Shown here: one piece after another, positions 35,382 through 44,885 of the stretch
Position numbering within the stretch: the stretch's first letter is position 1
Layout: each line of letters begins with the position of its first letter
Assembly (NCBI GenBank): GCA_965222525.1
Contig: OZ244955.1
Coordinates: 1,426,001-1,490,000, forward strand
Direction of reading: 5' to 3'
Length of the DNA stretch: 64,000 nt
Source of the DNA: CBDCUF01 sp965222525
GTDB lineage: Bacteria; Pseudomonadota; Alphaproteobacteria; Rickettsiales; UBA8987
The notes under the pieces: model-generated
What the model was told of the DNA's origin: nothing
Database searches by the model: none
Seen by the model: the letters and a program-made list of their open reading frames with translations, nothing else
Made by a program: the position numbers and the translations under genes

Positions 35382-36058
35382 GATCCTAGCTTATAGCCGA
35401 CCCCATGCACAGTTTCTATTACAGATTCACAACCTACATCACGATATTTGCTCCGAACATTTCTTATATGGCTGTCAATAGTACGGTCACTAACGTTAAT
35501 ATTATAATCATAAGCACCATTCATAATATCATCTCGGCTATAGACCTTCTCTGGATATTGCAAAAATGTCTGGAGAACAGCAAATTCTATTGCTGTTAAG
35601 TCAATTGGTATATCGTTCCAGTAAGCAGCGTGTTTCTCGATTTCTAACCTGACATTACCATGAGTCAGTTTTTTTTCTTCTGATGCAGGTTTTGCCAATG
35701 TTCTTTTCAGTATAGCATTTACTCTAGCAACCAGTTCTCTAGGGCTAAATGGCTTGGTAACATAATCATCTCCGCCGATTTCCAAGCCAACAACACGATC
35801 AATTTCCTCATCACGTGAGGATAAGAATAAAACAGGAACATCAGATGTTTTACGGATCTCCTTACAAACTTCCAAACCGTCTTTTTCCGGCATAGTTATA
35901 TCCAGAATGACCAAATCAGGATTTGATTTGTTGAATGCTTCCAGGGCTTGCTGCCCATCAGATGCGGATATAACTTTCATGCTAGCTTTATCTAATGCAA
36001 AGCTGATAACCTCACGGATGTTTGGATCATCATCTACTATTAGGATATTTTTTGTCAT
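35372..36058 (-). CDS. OmpR/PhoB-family response regulator
   Basis: 228 residues: receiver domain with acidic pocket DDDP and phospho-Asp53 (LVILDITMP), conserved Lys in VTKPFSPRELVARV, and a winged-helix output domain (SDRTIDSHIRNVRSKYRDVG). Follows the VIT/vWA gene by 12 bp and overlaps the kinase gene. Confidence 0.93.
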   Translation of the reverse strand: MTKNILIVDDDPNIREVISFALDKASMKVISASDGQQALEAFNKSNPDLVILDITMPEKDGLEVCKEIRKTSDVPVLFLSSRDEEIDRVVGLEIGGDDYVTKPFSPRELVARVNAILKRTLAKPASEEKKLTHGNVRLEIEKHAAYWNDIPIDLTAIEFAVLQTFLQYPEKVYSRDDIMNGAYDYNINVSDRTIDSHIRNVRSKYRDVGCESVIETVHGVGYKLGSCK

Positions 36059-36070
36059 AATGGAGCGATT

Positions 36071-38221
36071 CTAACCCCTTTTCTTTCTTCTGCGCAAGCC
36101 GGATATTCCGGCGGCTGTACCGATTACCAGTAGTCCGCCGATAGTGGTCGGTTCTGGGGTTGAATTACCAAAGAAGTTTTGTGCAAATGTAAAGTTGTTG
36201 TTATTGCTGGATGATACTGTCTGCCCATAAGCCTTGCTGGTAACGCCTTTAACCATTGGCAAAGGAACATTGGAGATTTTATTCTGCTCAGGATTCTGGT
36301 TAATTGTCTTTTTTGATACTGCAACGAATGCAGTCCAGCGGGTAACCAGAGAAAAATCCAGTCCTAATTGAGTAATTCTCTGTTTCAGTTCATCATCAGT
36401 AATGTGGTTTCGGCCAATTCTTGTGTGGCTTGGGGTATTTAGCAATCTCATGTAATCCGCAATCTGTGAACGTGCCCAGACTAAAGGTATGGACTCACTA
36501 GATTTGACTGATTTTTCCGGAAAATCGATTTCTACAGGCAAAGTAGCCTTACGGCCATTAACCCTACCTTTTACAGTAACCACATGTTTACCAGAATTGT
36601 TATATTTCCCCTGGATTCTGATTGATTGACCTGCAAATAGGTCCGGCACTGTATTTGGTGCAACATCTGAAACATCCAGATTACCCCAGTCTATCTCAAT
36701 ATCAGTAAGAATAGGGCTCTCAAGTTTGCCTGCAAATTCTATAGCAGCTTCGTCAGGGTTCTCTGTTGGATCTATAAATCTGGCAAACCCACGACCCACT
36801 CTACCCATCTCAGATAGTAAATAGCGATTTACAGATGAACCAACACCAAATGCATATATACGAGCATTATCAATTTTCTCGGATATTAACCTTAGTACCT
36901 CCGATTCATTACCTATATACCCATCAGTCAGGAATACTACTATACGCAAGGTTCCCTGCCTGGGTGAAGAGTAGAAAGCCTGATTGATAGCAGTGGGGAT
37001 TTCCGTACCACCATTAGCATTGAGAGAGTCTACATATCTTAGACCATGCCTGATATTTTCTGTGGTTGCCAGAACTGGATTAGAAGCATATTCAGATGCA
37101 TTATTGCTAAACCTTATAATGCGAAAATGATCAGTCGGGCGTAAGTTTTGCATTGCATGGCGCATAAAAGTTTTACTCGCTGCAATTGGCTGGCCACTCA
37201 TAGACCCGGAAGTATCCAGGACAAAAACCATTTCTCTTGGGGTAATATCGGTAACTTTGGGAGCTTGTGGTGGTTCGATTAACAGGCTGAAGAATCCACC
37301 GCGCTCATCTTTATGCGCTAAAATACCAGCTTGGGATGTTTTACCGGAAAGCCTGTATTTTAGAATAAAATCCCTATTATCTATTGTTTTGCCTTGCTCA
37401 AGAGAAACTGTTTTCTGATTATTAGAAACTTTATCTACGATGATTTTGTGAGTTGCACTGGTGACAAACTCAACAGGCATGCCGCCATCTATGGACGCTT
37501 GAATTGAAACACGTTCCATATCGATCGTGTTCGGAATTGTTAATCCAGTAACCTCAGGATATTCAGGCAGCTCTTCCAACTCCCACTGGCCAAATTTAGT
37601 ATCACTACGAACTCCTTGTTTATCCAGCTTGACACCATCATCAATAATTTCCGGCTCCTGACCAGCATGTGCCGGCTGGTAACGAGGTCCAACAATCAGA
37701 GGGACAACCAGCTCATAATTTCCATCAATTTTTGGAACGGTTTGTACATATTTCAATGTAACCTTGATTGGCATCCCCGGCATCAAGTTAGCAATATTCT
37801 GAGTGAACATATTAGGTCTATGCTGGGTAAGTAGTGATGCTGCCTTACCTTCACTTTTTGCTTTTTCGAAAGTCTGCTTAGCCTGCTCTATCTTTTGAAT
37901 TTGCGCCTGAACAATTTCATCGCCAATTTCCATCTGCATAAAGTAAACTGCGGCATCCTTATTTAGAGGAAACAGATATTTTGCATTTAGGGAGGTGTTG
38001 GTAGGATTATCAAAAGTCTGTATAAGAGTGACTGTTGCAAGATCACCTTTTATATCAGCAGATATATCGGTTTTTAGGGCAGGAAAATGTATTGCTTTTC
38101 CGTCAATAATTGCTTCTACAGTACCACCAAGATCATCTATAGTGGGGTGTGGAGTCGCGTTTGCTTGTGAAAATGAAAAAACAAAGCAAAACATAAAAAA
38201 GCTTTTGATAATTCTAGTCAT
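36071..38221 (-). CDS. VIT- and vWA-domain surface protein with PEP-CTERM sorting signal
   Basis: 716 residues. Signal peptide about 1-22 (SFFMFCFVFSFSQANA). VIT domain about 40-170 (DLATVTLIQTFDNPTNTSL). vWA domain about 325-490 with MIDAS DTSGSMSG. C-terminal sorting tail: TPEPTTIGG, hydrophobic helix, then RRRKKRG. The Pro-Glu-Pro plus helix plus basic tail is the exosortase substrate signature. The matching exosortase overlaps its start by 8 bp. Likely displayed or released at the cell surface; ligand unknown. Confidence 0.92.
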   Translation of the reverse strand: MTRIIKSFFMFCFVFSFSQANATPHPTIDDLGGTVEAIIDGKAIHFPALKTDISADIKGDLATVTLIQTFDNPTNTSLNAKYLFPLNKDAAVYFMQMEIGDEIVQAQIQKIEQAKQTFEKAKSEGKAASLLTQHRPNMFTQNIANLMPGMPIKVTLKYVQTVPKIDGNYELVVPLIVGPRYQPAHAGQEPEIIDDGVKLDKQGVRSDTKFGQWELEELPEYPEVTGLTIPNTIDMERVSIQASIDGGMPVEFVTSATHKIIVDKVSNNQKTVSLEQGKTIDNRDFILKYRLSGKTSQAGILAHKDERGGFFSLLIEPPQAPKVTDITPREMVFVLDTSGSMSGQPIAASKTFMRHAMQNLRPTDHFRIIRFSNNASEYASNPVLATTENIRHGLRYVDSLNANGGTEIPTAINQAFYSSPRQGTLRIVVFLTDGYIGNESEVLRLISEKIDNARIYAFGVGSSVNRYLLSEMGRVGRGFARFIDPTENPDEAAIEFAGKLESPILTDIEIDWGNLDVSDVAPNTVPDLFAGQSIRIQGKYNNSGKHVVTVKGRVNGRKATLPVEIDFPEKSVKSSESIPLVWARSQIADYMRLLNTPSHTRIGRNHITDDELKQRITQLGLDFSLVTRWTAFVAVSKKTINQNPEQNKISNVPLPMVKGVTSKAYGQTVSSSNNNNFTFAQNFFGNSTPEPTTIGGLLVIGTAAGISGLRRRKKRG

Positions 38222-39785
38222 GATTAGTTCCCTCCTGTAAATGAGCTAATTGAGTTGGTGAATTTGTATTTGAAATATCCAATGCGGCTGTAACGGCCTT
38301 GTCCCAAGAAACGCTCTCGGCTTCCGGCATTTTCCAAGGAGAAATACGTTGAATTGCAGACCAGTTTTGCCCGGGATTCTGCAACCACCGCCAGACCGCT
38401 TCTGAAACATTGGTTGTGATATAACCATCCTCTGACATAAAGCTGACAGCAATTCTCCATTGTCGGTTATCAGAGGATGTTGCTTTGTAAATTGCAGTAG
38501 GTATTACGCTGTGGCTTATTCCAGCATATTGCACATCGAACCCCAAACCGCGCAGACATTCATCTGGTGCATGTAAATGGCGTAAAGGTGCAGAGGTCTG
38601 AACAACCATCAGGGAACGGTCACCATACTGCATTTTTGCAGCAGATCCGCCATACTGAATAAAATATACATTCTCTTTAGAAGATAACTCTATCGGCATT
38701 CCTAGCATATTGTCTATGTATGACGGTAAAGTAACAGGATCTGCTTTGTGGCTAATATCTACAGGATTTCTAGGCAGACTAACAATTACCAACGCACATA
38801 CTAAAAACCCAATTGCAGCAGGAATTGTCTTATTAGTTTTTGATTTGGATGATTCCAGCCACCACCCATCCCTTTTTAAACACTCTGGAATGCTCCAGAG
38901 AATCTGGTCTAATACGGGATGTAATTTTTTAAGTGGCCTATAAGAGTGCTGCGCCCACAAGATGACTGGTATACTACCTGTCCCCAAAGCTATGAGCCCT
39001 GTTACATCATGCCATGGAGATGCCATTACATCTATTCCGGCAAAATTTTCAGGAAATGCAATGCCGGTGGCTAATATGGTGATTCTAAAAATATTTGCTA
39101 TTAGAGCGGAAGTAAGAGTTAGAACGAAACCTAAAATTCCATTCAATATGCTCGGCCTACAAGTTGCCATTAATCCTGAATACAGAAGTAGTAACAGGAG
39201 AGTACTTCTTGCTCCCGAGCATGGTAAATCTACAAGCACATCCTTTCCTGCAAGCAATATGCGTATGCCTTCGCAAGCTACGTTATCAAACATACTACCA
39301 AGGATTAAACATGCTCCATCAGCAGAAATATGCTGTAATCCATATCCGATTGTGCGTTGGATTATTCTCTCCAGAGGAAGTGAAAACGCGAATATAATCG
39401 CCAGCCAACCGGGAGAAACAGCTCTCTTTCTATATTGCAGGCCAGCTAGTGTAGCTATAGCATATACATCAACAACAAGTGCTACAGCCCCAATAACATT
39501 AACGGCAAATACCTGCCCTGCCAGTCTTACAAGGGCAATGATAACCAATAGAGCTAGTGCCAATTTTTTATTTGTTGGCTTTATAGTTACTCGTTTGCTG
39601 GTAATACTCCAGATAAACAGAGCCACCGCGCATAAAAACACCCATAACCCTTTGGAATCATAGGAAGGGTCAGTCCATGTATTTACCAGCCATAACACAG
39701 GATGTAATGCCAGCACTCCTACCCCTGTAAGGAGTAGGATATGTGCCAACAAGGGAGTATTATGTCTGATAGATACATCGCTCAT
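38214..39785 (-). CDS. Exosortase with fused EpsI-like C-terminal domain
   Basis: 523 residues. At least eight membrane helices in the first 300 carry the exosortase catalytic set: Cys189 in LPCSGARS, Arg234 in NIFRIT and His259 in WHDVTG. Residues about 345-480 form an EpsI-like soluble domain (QYGDRSLMVVQTSAPLRHLH). It would cleave the PEP motif of the neighbouring VIT/vWA protein and pass it on. AAGGAG Shine-Dalgarno precedes the ATG. The cluster resembles dedicated single-target exosortase systems such as the one I recall as xrtT; that name needs confirmation. Confidence 0.9.
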   Translation of the reverse strand: MSDVSIRHNTPLLAHILLLTGVGVLALHPVLWLVNTWTDPSYDSKGLWVFLCAVALFIWSITSKRVTIKPTNKKLALALLVIIALVRLAGQVFAVNVIGAVALVVDVYAIATLAGLQYRKRAVSPGWLAIIFAFSLPLERIIQRTIGYGLQHISADGACLILGSMFDNVACEGIRILLAGKDVLVDLPCSGARSTLLLLLLYSGLMATCRPSILNGILGFVLTLTSALIANIFRITILATGIAFPENFAGIDVMASPWHDVTGLIALGTGSIPVILWAQHSYRPLKKLHPVLDQILWSIPECLKRDGWWLESSKSKTNKTIPAAIGFLVCALVIVSLPRNPVDISHKADPVTLPSYIDNMLGMPIELSSKENVYFIQYGGSAAKMQYGDRSLMVVQTSAPLRHLHAPDECLRGLGFDVQYAGISHSVIPTAIYKATSSDNRQWRIAVSFMSEDGYITTNVSEAVWRWLQNPGQNWSAIQRISPWKMPEAESVSWDKAVTAALDISNTNSPTQLAHLQEGTNHD

Positions 39786-39876
39786 ACTCCTTATTATGCA
39801 TACGAATATGCAGTGCTTATGAAGCTATCTATGAGTTTCCGAGGGGTTTTTGTGCAGATTCTGTGCAGAATAATAA

Positions 39877-40974
39877 TTAAATAGTATGCTGCTCAATATC
39901 AAATTCTGACAACTCGTTCATGTATTCTTCCAAACTGACCAGTCCCACGCATGGTTTTGCGCCGATGTCACTGATTTTTTCAACAACTAATTTTTTGGCC
40001 AGAATTATTGCTGGAATGGTTGGAATATGTGGGCCGTCACCGTTTCCGGCGATTATAAACCATTTACGTTCGTGTGGATTGCCTTGCTTGTCCAGTCCTT
40101 TGATAATCATGTGCATACCACCATCAGGTGAGCCAAGGCAATCAAACCAATTGCTTATACGGAGCAAAGATGGGGCATATTTCTCCAACTTCACAGGGAT
40201 ACCCAGACGTACTACCCACGAAAGCAACCATATACCAAGATGCATGAAGGTAAGCTCCATTCCGGCTGAGAAGCGGATATTTTTTATGCCATAATGTTCA
40301 GGCAATAAATCAAGGTCAGGTATATCACAGTTAGCCATCCAGCGTTTTCCTAATTCGGGATATTCCTGTCGGTAAATATCCTGCCAGCCATATCTATCAC
40401 CGCTTCCGGCACATGGTTTCAGCCTTTTACCAGCATATCCCAATATGGCTTTGGTAGTGGCCAGACCGCGCTCTGCTTTTTGTCCGGGACTGATACCAAA
40501 CACCAAAGAATCAATCTGTGAAAACTCATTCTTATATTTTTCCAGTACTGCAGAAGAAAGCCCAGGCACGGTGCTTGCGCCACTAATTACCAGAACACCT
40601 GCCTGTTTGGCCTTCTCACCCAGCTTAATAATCCCAGTTACAAAATTCCGTCCATCTGCCAAATCAATATAATGCACTTTGTTTGCAATGCAGGTTTCCG
40701 CTATTGAATAATTTTTATTCTGGAATGGTCCACAGGTGTTGATTACTACTGTTGGTTTTAGAAGTTCTAAGTAAGCACCCAATTCTTTCTCGGCATCAAA
40801 ACATGCTGCTTCTATTGAGGTATTTGGATATTTGTTGATTAATACAGCAGATAAATCGTTAGCCTTTTCCTTATTCCTGCCTGCAATGATTATTGCAACT
40901 CCATCTTTAGCCAGAGCTTCGGCAATACGTTTACCAAAATTACCATAACCGCCGAGGATGAGGATTCTATTCAT
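39877..40974 (-). CDS. Saccharopine dehydrogenase-like NAD(P)-binding protein
   Basis: 365 residues beginning with a Rossmann motif GGYGNFG and including a GRN dinucleotide-binding segment. It belongs to the 'saccharopine dehydrogenase NADP-binding' group whose real substrates are mostly unknown. It overlaps the DUF4166 gene by 4 bp, and the pair recurs together in proteobacteria. A lysine role is unlikely. Confidence 0.82.
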   Translation of the reverse strand: MNRILILGGYGNFGKRIAEALAKDGVAIIIAGRNKEKANDLSAVLINKYPNTSIEAACFDAEKELGAYLELLKPTVVINTCGPFQNKNYSIAETCIANKVHYIDLADGRNFVTGIIKLGEKAKQAGVLVISGASTVPGLSSAVLEKYKNEFSQIDSLVFGISPGQKAERGLATTKAILGYAGKRLKPCAGSGDRYGWQDIYRQEYPELGKRWMANCDIPDLDLLPEHYGIKNIRFSAGMELTFMHLGIWLLSWVVRLGIPVKLEKYAPSLLRISNWFDCLGSPDGGMHMIIKGLDKQGNPHERKWFIIAGNGDGPHIPTIPAIILAKKLVVEKISDIGAKPCVGLVSLEEYMNELSEFDIEQHTI

Positions 40975-41594
40975 TGCAGCTCCTTAGTTACCTCAAACTC
41001 TCCACGGTACTCATATACCTTCCCCCACCAGGGGTGAGTAATGTTCATTTTCATACGGAAACTATTGTCAGTGAGGGGTATTTCTTCTGCATATCCTTTG
41101 CCGAGAAATAAACCAACTGGGGTAGGAATTATTTTACCGAATAATTTCCAGACATACCCCCTATGTTCCAGAACCACCTTCTCACCATTATAGTAAAGAC
41201 GATGCCTCCAGCCGATTCCAAACTTCATAAACTCCACTATGTCATCACCTTCTATCTGCACCATTTTAGAGTTGAAATGAAACGGCTTTTTGCCAGGGAA
41301 ATTAAACACACGACTCAGACAATATGCATGTGAATCAGGCTCACTCAGAAAACTGACGGTAACCGGAATATCATTACCGTGATAGGGAACCAGAGTGCCG
41401 AACATACGTAATAACGGACTGAGTAACTTTGCAAGCCAGTTAAATTCAATATCCATTTTGCCTTCCACAACCACTACATCATCACTAAATGGCCGGTTGG
41501 CATAATGTTTATGCATTACAGGTGGCAGATTGTCCCAACTTTCGCCGAATACTGATTTAAAGGTAGGTTCTGCATTACTCTTTTGCATCTTCAA
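40971..41594 (-). CDS. DUF4166 protein
   Basis: 207 residues; opens with FGESWDNLPPVMHKHYANRP as expected for DUF4166, which often accompanies saccharopine-dehydrogenase-like proteins. No membrane segment clear. Overlaps the DCC gene by 20 bp and the dehydrogenase-like gene by 4 bp. Function unknown, perhaps lipid-related. Confidence 0.8.
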   Translation of the reverse strand: MKMQKSNAEPTFKSVFGESWDNLPPVMHKHYANRPFSDDVVVVEGKMDIEFNWLAKLLSPLLRMFGTLVPYHGNDIPVTVSFLSEPDSHAYCLSRVFNFPGKKPFHFNSKMVQIEGDDIVEFMKFGIGWRHRLYYNGEKVVLEHRGYVWKLFGKIIPTPVGLFLGKGYAEEIPLTDNSFRMKMNITHPWWGKVYEYRGEFEVTKELQ

Positions 41595-41982
41595 GATTCC
41601 TTATTCTGGGAACACCCTTGAGCAATATTACTAGATCACGTACTGATTTTAACCAAGGATAAAATAATTTTGATATGAATTTTGAGCGGAAGAAAATAAC
41701 ATTCACACGGTTATACAAGCCTTTATTCGCCCCTAAATGAGCCATAATATATAACGCATCTGCACCATGATAGAGCCTGTTCTGATATTTAACCACCATC
41801 CCTTTATCAAGATTCAATTTTTTCTCGTTCACTTCTTTTAATACGGGGTGGTCAAAGTCTTTTCGAGCATCAATCAGGTGCAATTCGCCAACAGTCTCCT
41901 TTATTCTGTAATAATCTGCAGCAGAATGGCATATAGGACACTGGCCATCATACACAAACCAGACTTTTTCTTTTTTAGGCAT
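41575..41982 (-). CDS. DCC-family thiol oxidoreductase (DUF393)
   Basis: 135 residues. The YDGQCPICHSA motif near the N-terminus is the thioredoxin-like C-x2-C site of the DCC family (here the first residues are D-G-Q-C). Start placed at 41982 because AAGGAGGT lies six bases before it; the ATG 18 bp upstream is part of the leader. First of three overlapping minus-strand genes. Confidence 0.85.
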   Translation of the reverse strand: MPKKEKVWFVYDGQCPICHSAADYYRIKETVGELHLIDARKDFDHPVLKEVNEKKLNLDKGMVVKYQNRLYHGADALYIMAHLGANKGLYNRVNVIFFRSKFISKLFYPWLKSVRDLVILLKGVPRIRNLEDAKE

Positions 41983-42160
41983 CTTATACCTCCTTAACAT
42001 TATCAGACATCGTGAAAATACCGTCCTGATAGAAAGTTTCGCCCCATAACCTCCTTCTTCTTGCGGCTCCTTGATTTAGGCACTTCCTTTAGGGATACTG
42101 CCGGATTTCTGCGAAATTTTTTTTACTGGTTGCAATTTTCATCATTATATGAGACAATTT

Positions 42161-42214
42161 ATTTAGCTAATAAGCTAACTATCTCACACGTTAGATAATT
42201 AGTCAATAGGCTAA
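42161..42214. promoter_or_regulatory. Interrupted inverted repeat in a divergent promoter (probable ArsR operator)
   Basis: TTAGCTAATAAGC..TAACTATCT and AGATAATTAGTCAATAGGCTAAA form a dyad around CACACG, 24 bp upstream of the ArsR gene. It could control both the ArsR-DUF2269 and the DCC-DUF4166-dehydrogenase transcripts. No gene in 42001-42237 otherwise. Confidence 0.55.
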
Positions 42215-42237
42215 ATAGAAATATAAGGATTTTTATA

Positions 42238-42594
42238 ATGAATATGAAGAAAGTCAGTGATGTAATAGCATACAAGGAAAAAGTATTTCAGGCACTTGCT
42301 TCCGGAGTGCGCCGGAAAATTCTTGCATATCTCTCGGCCACTAGCATGACAGCAGGCGAGATTGCAGAGAGGTTTGATATAACAAAACCATCACTTTCCA
42401 AACATCTTGGTATTCTGGAAAATGCCGGACTGGTTGAGAGTGAGAAAAAAGGCCAGTTTGTACACTACAGTCTGGTTGAGAAAAACCTGGTTAATACTCT
42501 GAATGGCTTTGTCCAGGAAGTATGCCCCGTGGCCAGACCTATTCTCAGAGAAAGTAAGGAAAAAGCTAAAGAAAAGGCTGAGAAACCTGCATAA
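42238..42594 (+). CDS. ArsR-family winged-helix regulator
   Basis: 118 residues. HTH around 35-75 (MTAGEIAERFDITKPSLSKHLGILENAGL) followed by the beta-wing and a Lys/Glu-rich tail. No obvious metal-binding Cys motif in the recognition helix, so a non-metal member of the SdpR/HlyU-like group. AAGGA Shine-Dalgarno. Ends 2 bp before the DUF2269 gene, so they are coupled. Probably regulates the cluster by the dyad upstream. Confidence 0.85.
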   Translation: MNMKKVSDVIAYKEKVFQALASGVRRKILAYLSATSMTAGEIAERFDITKPSLSKHLGILENAGLVESEKKGQFVHYSLVEKNLVNTLNGFVQEVCPVARPILRESKEKAKEKAEKPA

Positions 42595-42596
42595 AC

Positions 42597-43064
42597 ATGG
42601 ATTACCTGCTCCTTAAATGGATACACATAATCAGCTCCACCATATTATTCGGAACAGGAATTGGCAGTGCATTCTACATGTTCATGGCTAATCGTCGGAA
42701 AGATGTTGCCGGAATTTACTTTGCTACCAGGCACGTTGTTATTGCCGATTGGATATTTACCACCCCATCGGTAATAATCCAGTTATTGACCGGAATAGCC
42801 CTTGTTCATGTTGCAGGGTATGAATTTACTGAACACTGGGTTATATGGAGCCTGGTTCTTTATTTCTTTGCAGGAGCATGCTGGCTGCCTGTAGTATGGA
42901 TGCAGATTAAAATGCGAGATATGGCTAAGGAAGCGCTAGAAAAAGGAACGGAACTTCCCCAACGTTATTGGAAAATGGACAGGTGGTGGATTATCATGGG
43001 TTCACTGGCATTCCCTGCCATAATAATGGTATTTTATCTTATGGTATTCAAACCTGTATTTTAG
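42597..43064 (+). CDS. DUF2269 integral membrane protein
   Basis: 155 residues with four membrane helices; WIHIISSTILFGTGIGSAF at the start and conserved His/Trp pattern are DUF2269 features. Function unknown; it co-occurs with ArsR, DCC and DUF4166 genes. Follows arsR by 2 bp. Confidence 0.85.
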   Translation: MDYLLLKWIHIISSTILFGTGIGSAFYMFMANRRKDVAGIYFATRHVVIADWIFTTPSVIIQLLTGIALVHVAGYEFTEHWVIWSLVLYFFAGACWLPVVWMQIKMRDMAKEALEKGTELPQRYWKMDRWWIIMGSLAFPAIIMVFYLMVFKPVF

Positions 43065-43183
43065 GATACTTTCAAGGATAGTAAAATAGCTCTCCTATTA
43101 TAAAATGATCTTCCTGAATGTCAGAGAAATTCGCCTGCTGCGAGATATGGCAATATCATCTATACGGTCTGCAGGATAGGGCG

Positions 43184-43201
43184 CCACGTCTTTAGGCGTG
43201 G
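43184..43201 (+). other. Hairpin resembling an IS200/IS605 right end
   Basis: CCACGTC-TTTA-GGCGTGG forms a stem with one wobble. Similar sequences mark IS605-family ends, but no tnpA or tnpB is present. The rest of the 43065-43378 gap shows no gene. Confidence 0.25.
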
Positions 43202-43378
43202 GTGAATGAGTACCCCAGAGCCCATGATTTTGGCCATCTTGATAAAACCATAATCAGCAAAGTGGGAAAAGAACCCCGAACTCACCCAAGGGTATCTATT
43301 GTTATTTCTTCTGCTACCTATATGCTACCTGGAGCTCTTAACCTTTTTACTTCAACAAACCTAACCTATTGATTTATA

Positions 43379-43455
<77 letters not shown>

Positions 43456-43801
43456 AAACTGGATAATTTTCAAAAAAACCAAAAAAACTTTTAACTGTAT
43501 GATTCTTTTCAGAAGTCCTAAAAAAATTCTGGAAATCCACCACTGATAGAAAAAATCTTACAGGACAGTGTTACCACAACACACATACAATATAATCGAG
43601 ATAATTGAGCTGCAAATAACATTCTTCCATGTTTTCACTACTTGTGCTAGAATAAGCCACTGCACTTAAAGAACGTAAAAATTGAAGTGTGCTCCCCTAA
43701 CATATTTTATAAAATACTTCAAGAATTTTTGGAAACAGACACCTTCACTTCATGTTAGTTGTCAACACAATGTTCAATACAAGAGGAAATGACATTGCCA
43801 A
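43456..43801. other. AT-rich intergenic region, no gene seen
   Basis: 346 bp downstream of the toxin remnant and upstream of tRNA-Pro. Only short A/T runs and an isolated TTAGTTGTCAA half-site are visible. Confidence 0.5.
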
Positions 43802-44232
43802 TTATAAAAATTTTTTATACGGAAAATCTTTAATTTTCAAATCTATAGTCGGCTCTCCGCTCTTGGATTTTGGTCTATAACCTACCCAGTCTCCATTCGG
43901 AAGTCTAGTTCCTTTACCTGGGTATCCTTTTGGTGTGTCTGGCTTTCCTCCTTTACTTAATTCATCAAAAAGTTCTCGTGCAGCTTTATCCCCCCATTTT
44001 GAACTCTTACCCTGCTGCTATTACCACGTCTTCCAATTGGCTTACCATTAGGATTAAGGATATCTTTTGGCTTTGGTTGTTTCTTAAATACCTTTAAGGT
44101 TGCCTTGCCGATACGCTCCGCTCCTTCAACGATTATGCGCCTTAGTACAATCACCGGAAGTAATAATTCAGGAGATATTTCCTCAATAGGCGGATCGTCT
44201 ATTTTATCATGGGCTATAAGAGGCTCTGCCAA
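43802..44232 (-). pseudogene. Frameshifted polymorphic-toxin C-terminal fragment
   Basis: Two frames read as one protein. Frame 1 (from 44232, TTG or read-through) gives LAEPLIAHDKIDDPPIEE and then GKPIGRRGNSSRVR. Frame 2 gives DKAARELFDELSKGGK, then GTRLPNGDWVGYRPKSKSG and PTIDLKIKD. The switch is at a run of six C at 43990-43995 (G6 on the coding strand); seven would restore N-G-G-D-K-A-A. The C-terminal part matches nuclease-type toxin domains found at the ends of Rhs/CdiA-type proteins. No delivery domain is nearby, so it is an orphan. It continues in the same frame as the preceding immunity gene's stop. Confidence 0.65.
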
Positions 44233-44259
44233 CAGCGGCAGCCATGTTCCTCTCCCGAT

Positions 44260-44601
44260 TTAAATTTCAGGCACGCTGGAAAAGTAGTAGAAAGGGCCTT
44301 CTTCCCTGAACTCTACATCTTCAAGCGTAAGCTTCAATAATTCTTTCTTGTCCAATGCCTTAGAGGTTCCAGTATCATAAAGTTTTTCTGAGTAGACAAG
44401 ATAGATATCATCTTGTGCTATCAGATAGTTTATTTCTGATTTTAGCAGTCCAAAAGCATTAGACCTATCAACATGCACATCATCTACAATGTCAATCAAT
44501 GCCTCCCATATCCCGCTTTCTTCTAATGATGAAAGTAGAATTGCTTTTTGTACAAAATTATCATAGATAATCCCGTTTATCATTCCTTGTTTACTTCCCA
44601 T
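44260..44601 (-). CDS. Probable immunity protein
   Basis: 113 residues, acidic, cytoplasmic, no recognised family (opens with GSKQGMINGIIYDNF). It lies 11 bp after one toxin-tail fragment and immediately before another, the standard place for an immunity gene in a polymorphic toxin array. Function inferred from position. Confidence 0.5.
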   Translation of the reverse strand: MGSKQGMINGIIYDNFVQKAILLSSLEESGIWEALIDIVDDVHVDRSNAFGLLKSEINYLIAQDDIYLVYSEKLYDTGTSKALDKKELLKLTLEDVEFREEGPFYYFSSVPEI

Positions 44602-44612
44602 TTCATATACCT

Positions 44613-44786
44613 TTATTTCAAGTCTGGATTTCCTTTTAACGGCACACGCACTTTTTCGCTACCCACTGTTATTTTTATATAAGGTCCTTTATGAATATCA
44701 TCCCCAATATTGTTTTTTGGATATCCCCTATTTATCTCAAAGCTCCCGCCTTTGCCGTCAGTAAAAGCGTGTAGGCGATCAATGAG
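44613..44786 (-). pseudogene. Toxin C-terminal tail fragment
   Basis: 57-codon startless frame: LIDRLHAFTDGKGGSFEINR and KITVGSEKVRVPLKG. Resembles the end of secreted toxins. Upstream in-frame TAA at 44787-44789 shows it is cut off. Pairs with the immunity gene just downstream. Confidence 0.45.
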
Positions 44787-44885
44787 TTAGCTGAAAGAAT
44801 GGATTTGCTGGATAGATATACAAACGTGTATTAACAGCTGTTTCTACATGACATTAGGGAAAAATCCGTTTATAATGACGGTCTT

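Noticed and set aside
43184..43201. Full IS200/IS605 element
   Set aside because: Only a single suggestive hairpin; no tnpA or tnpB frame on either strand.
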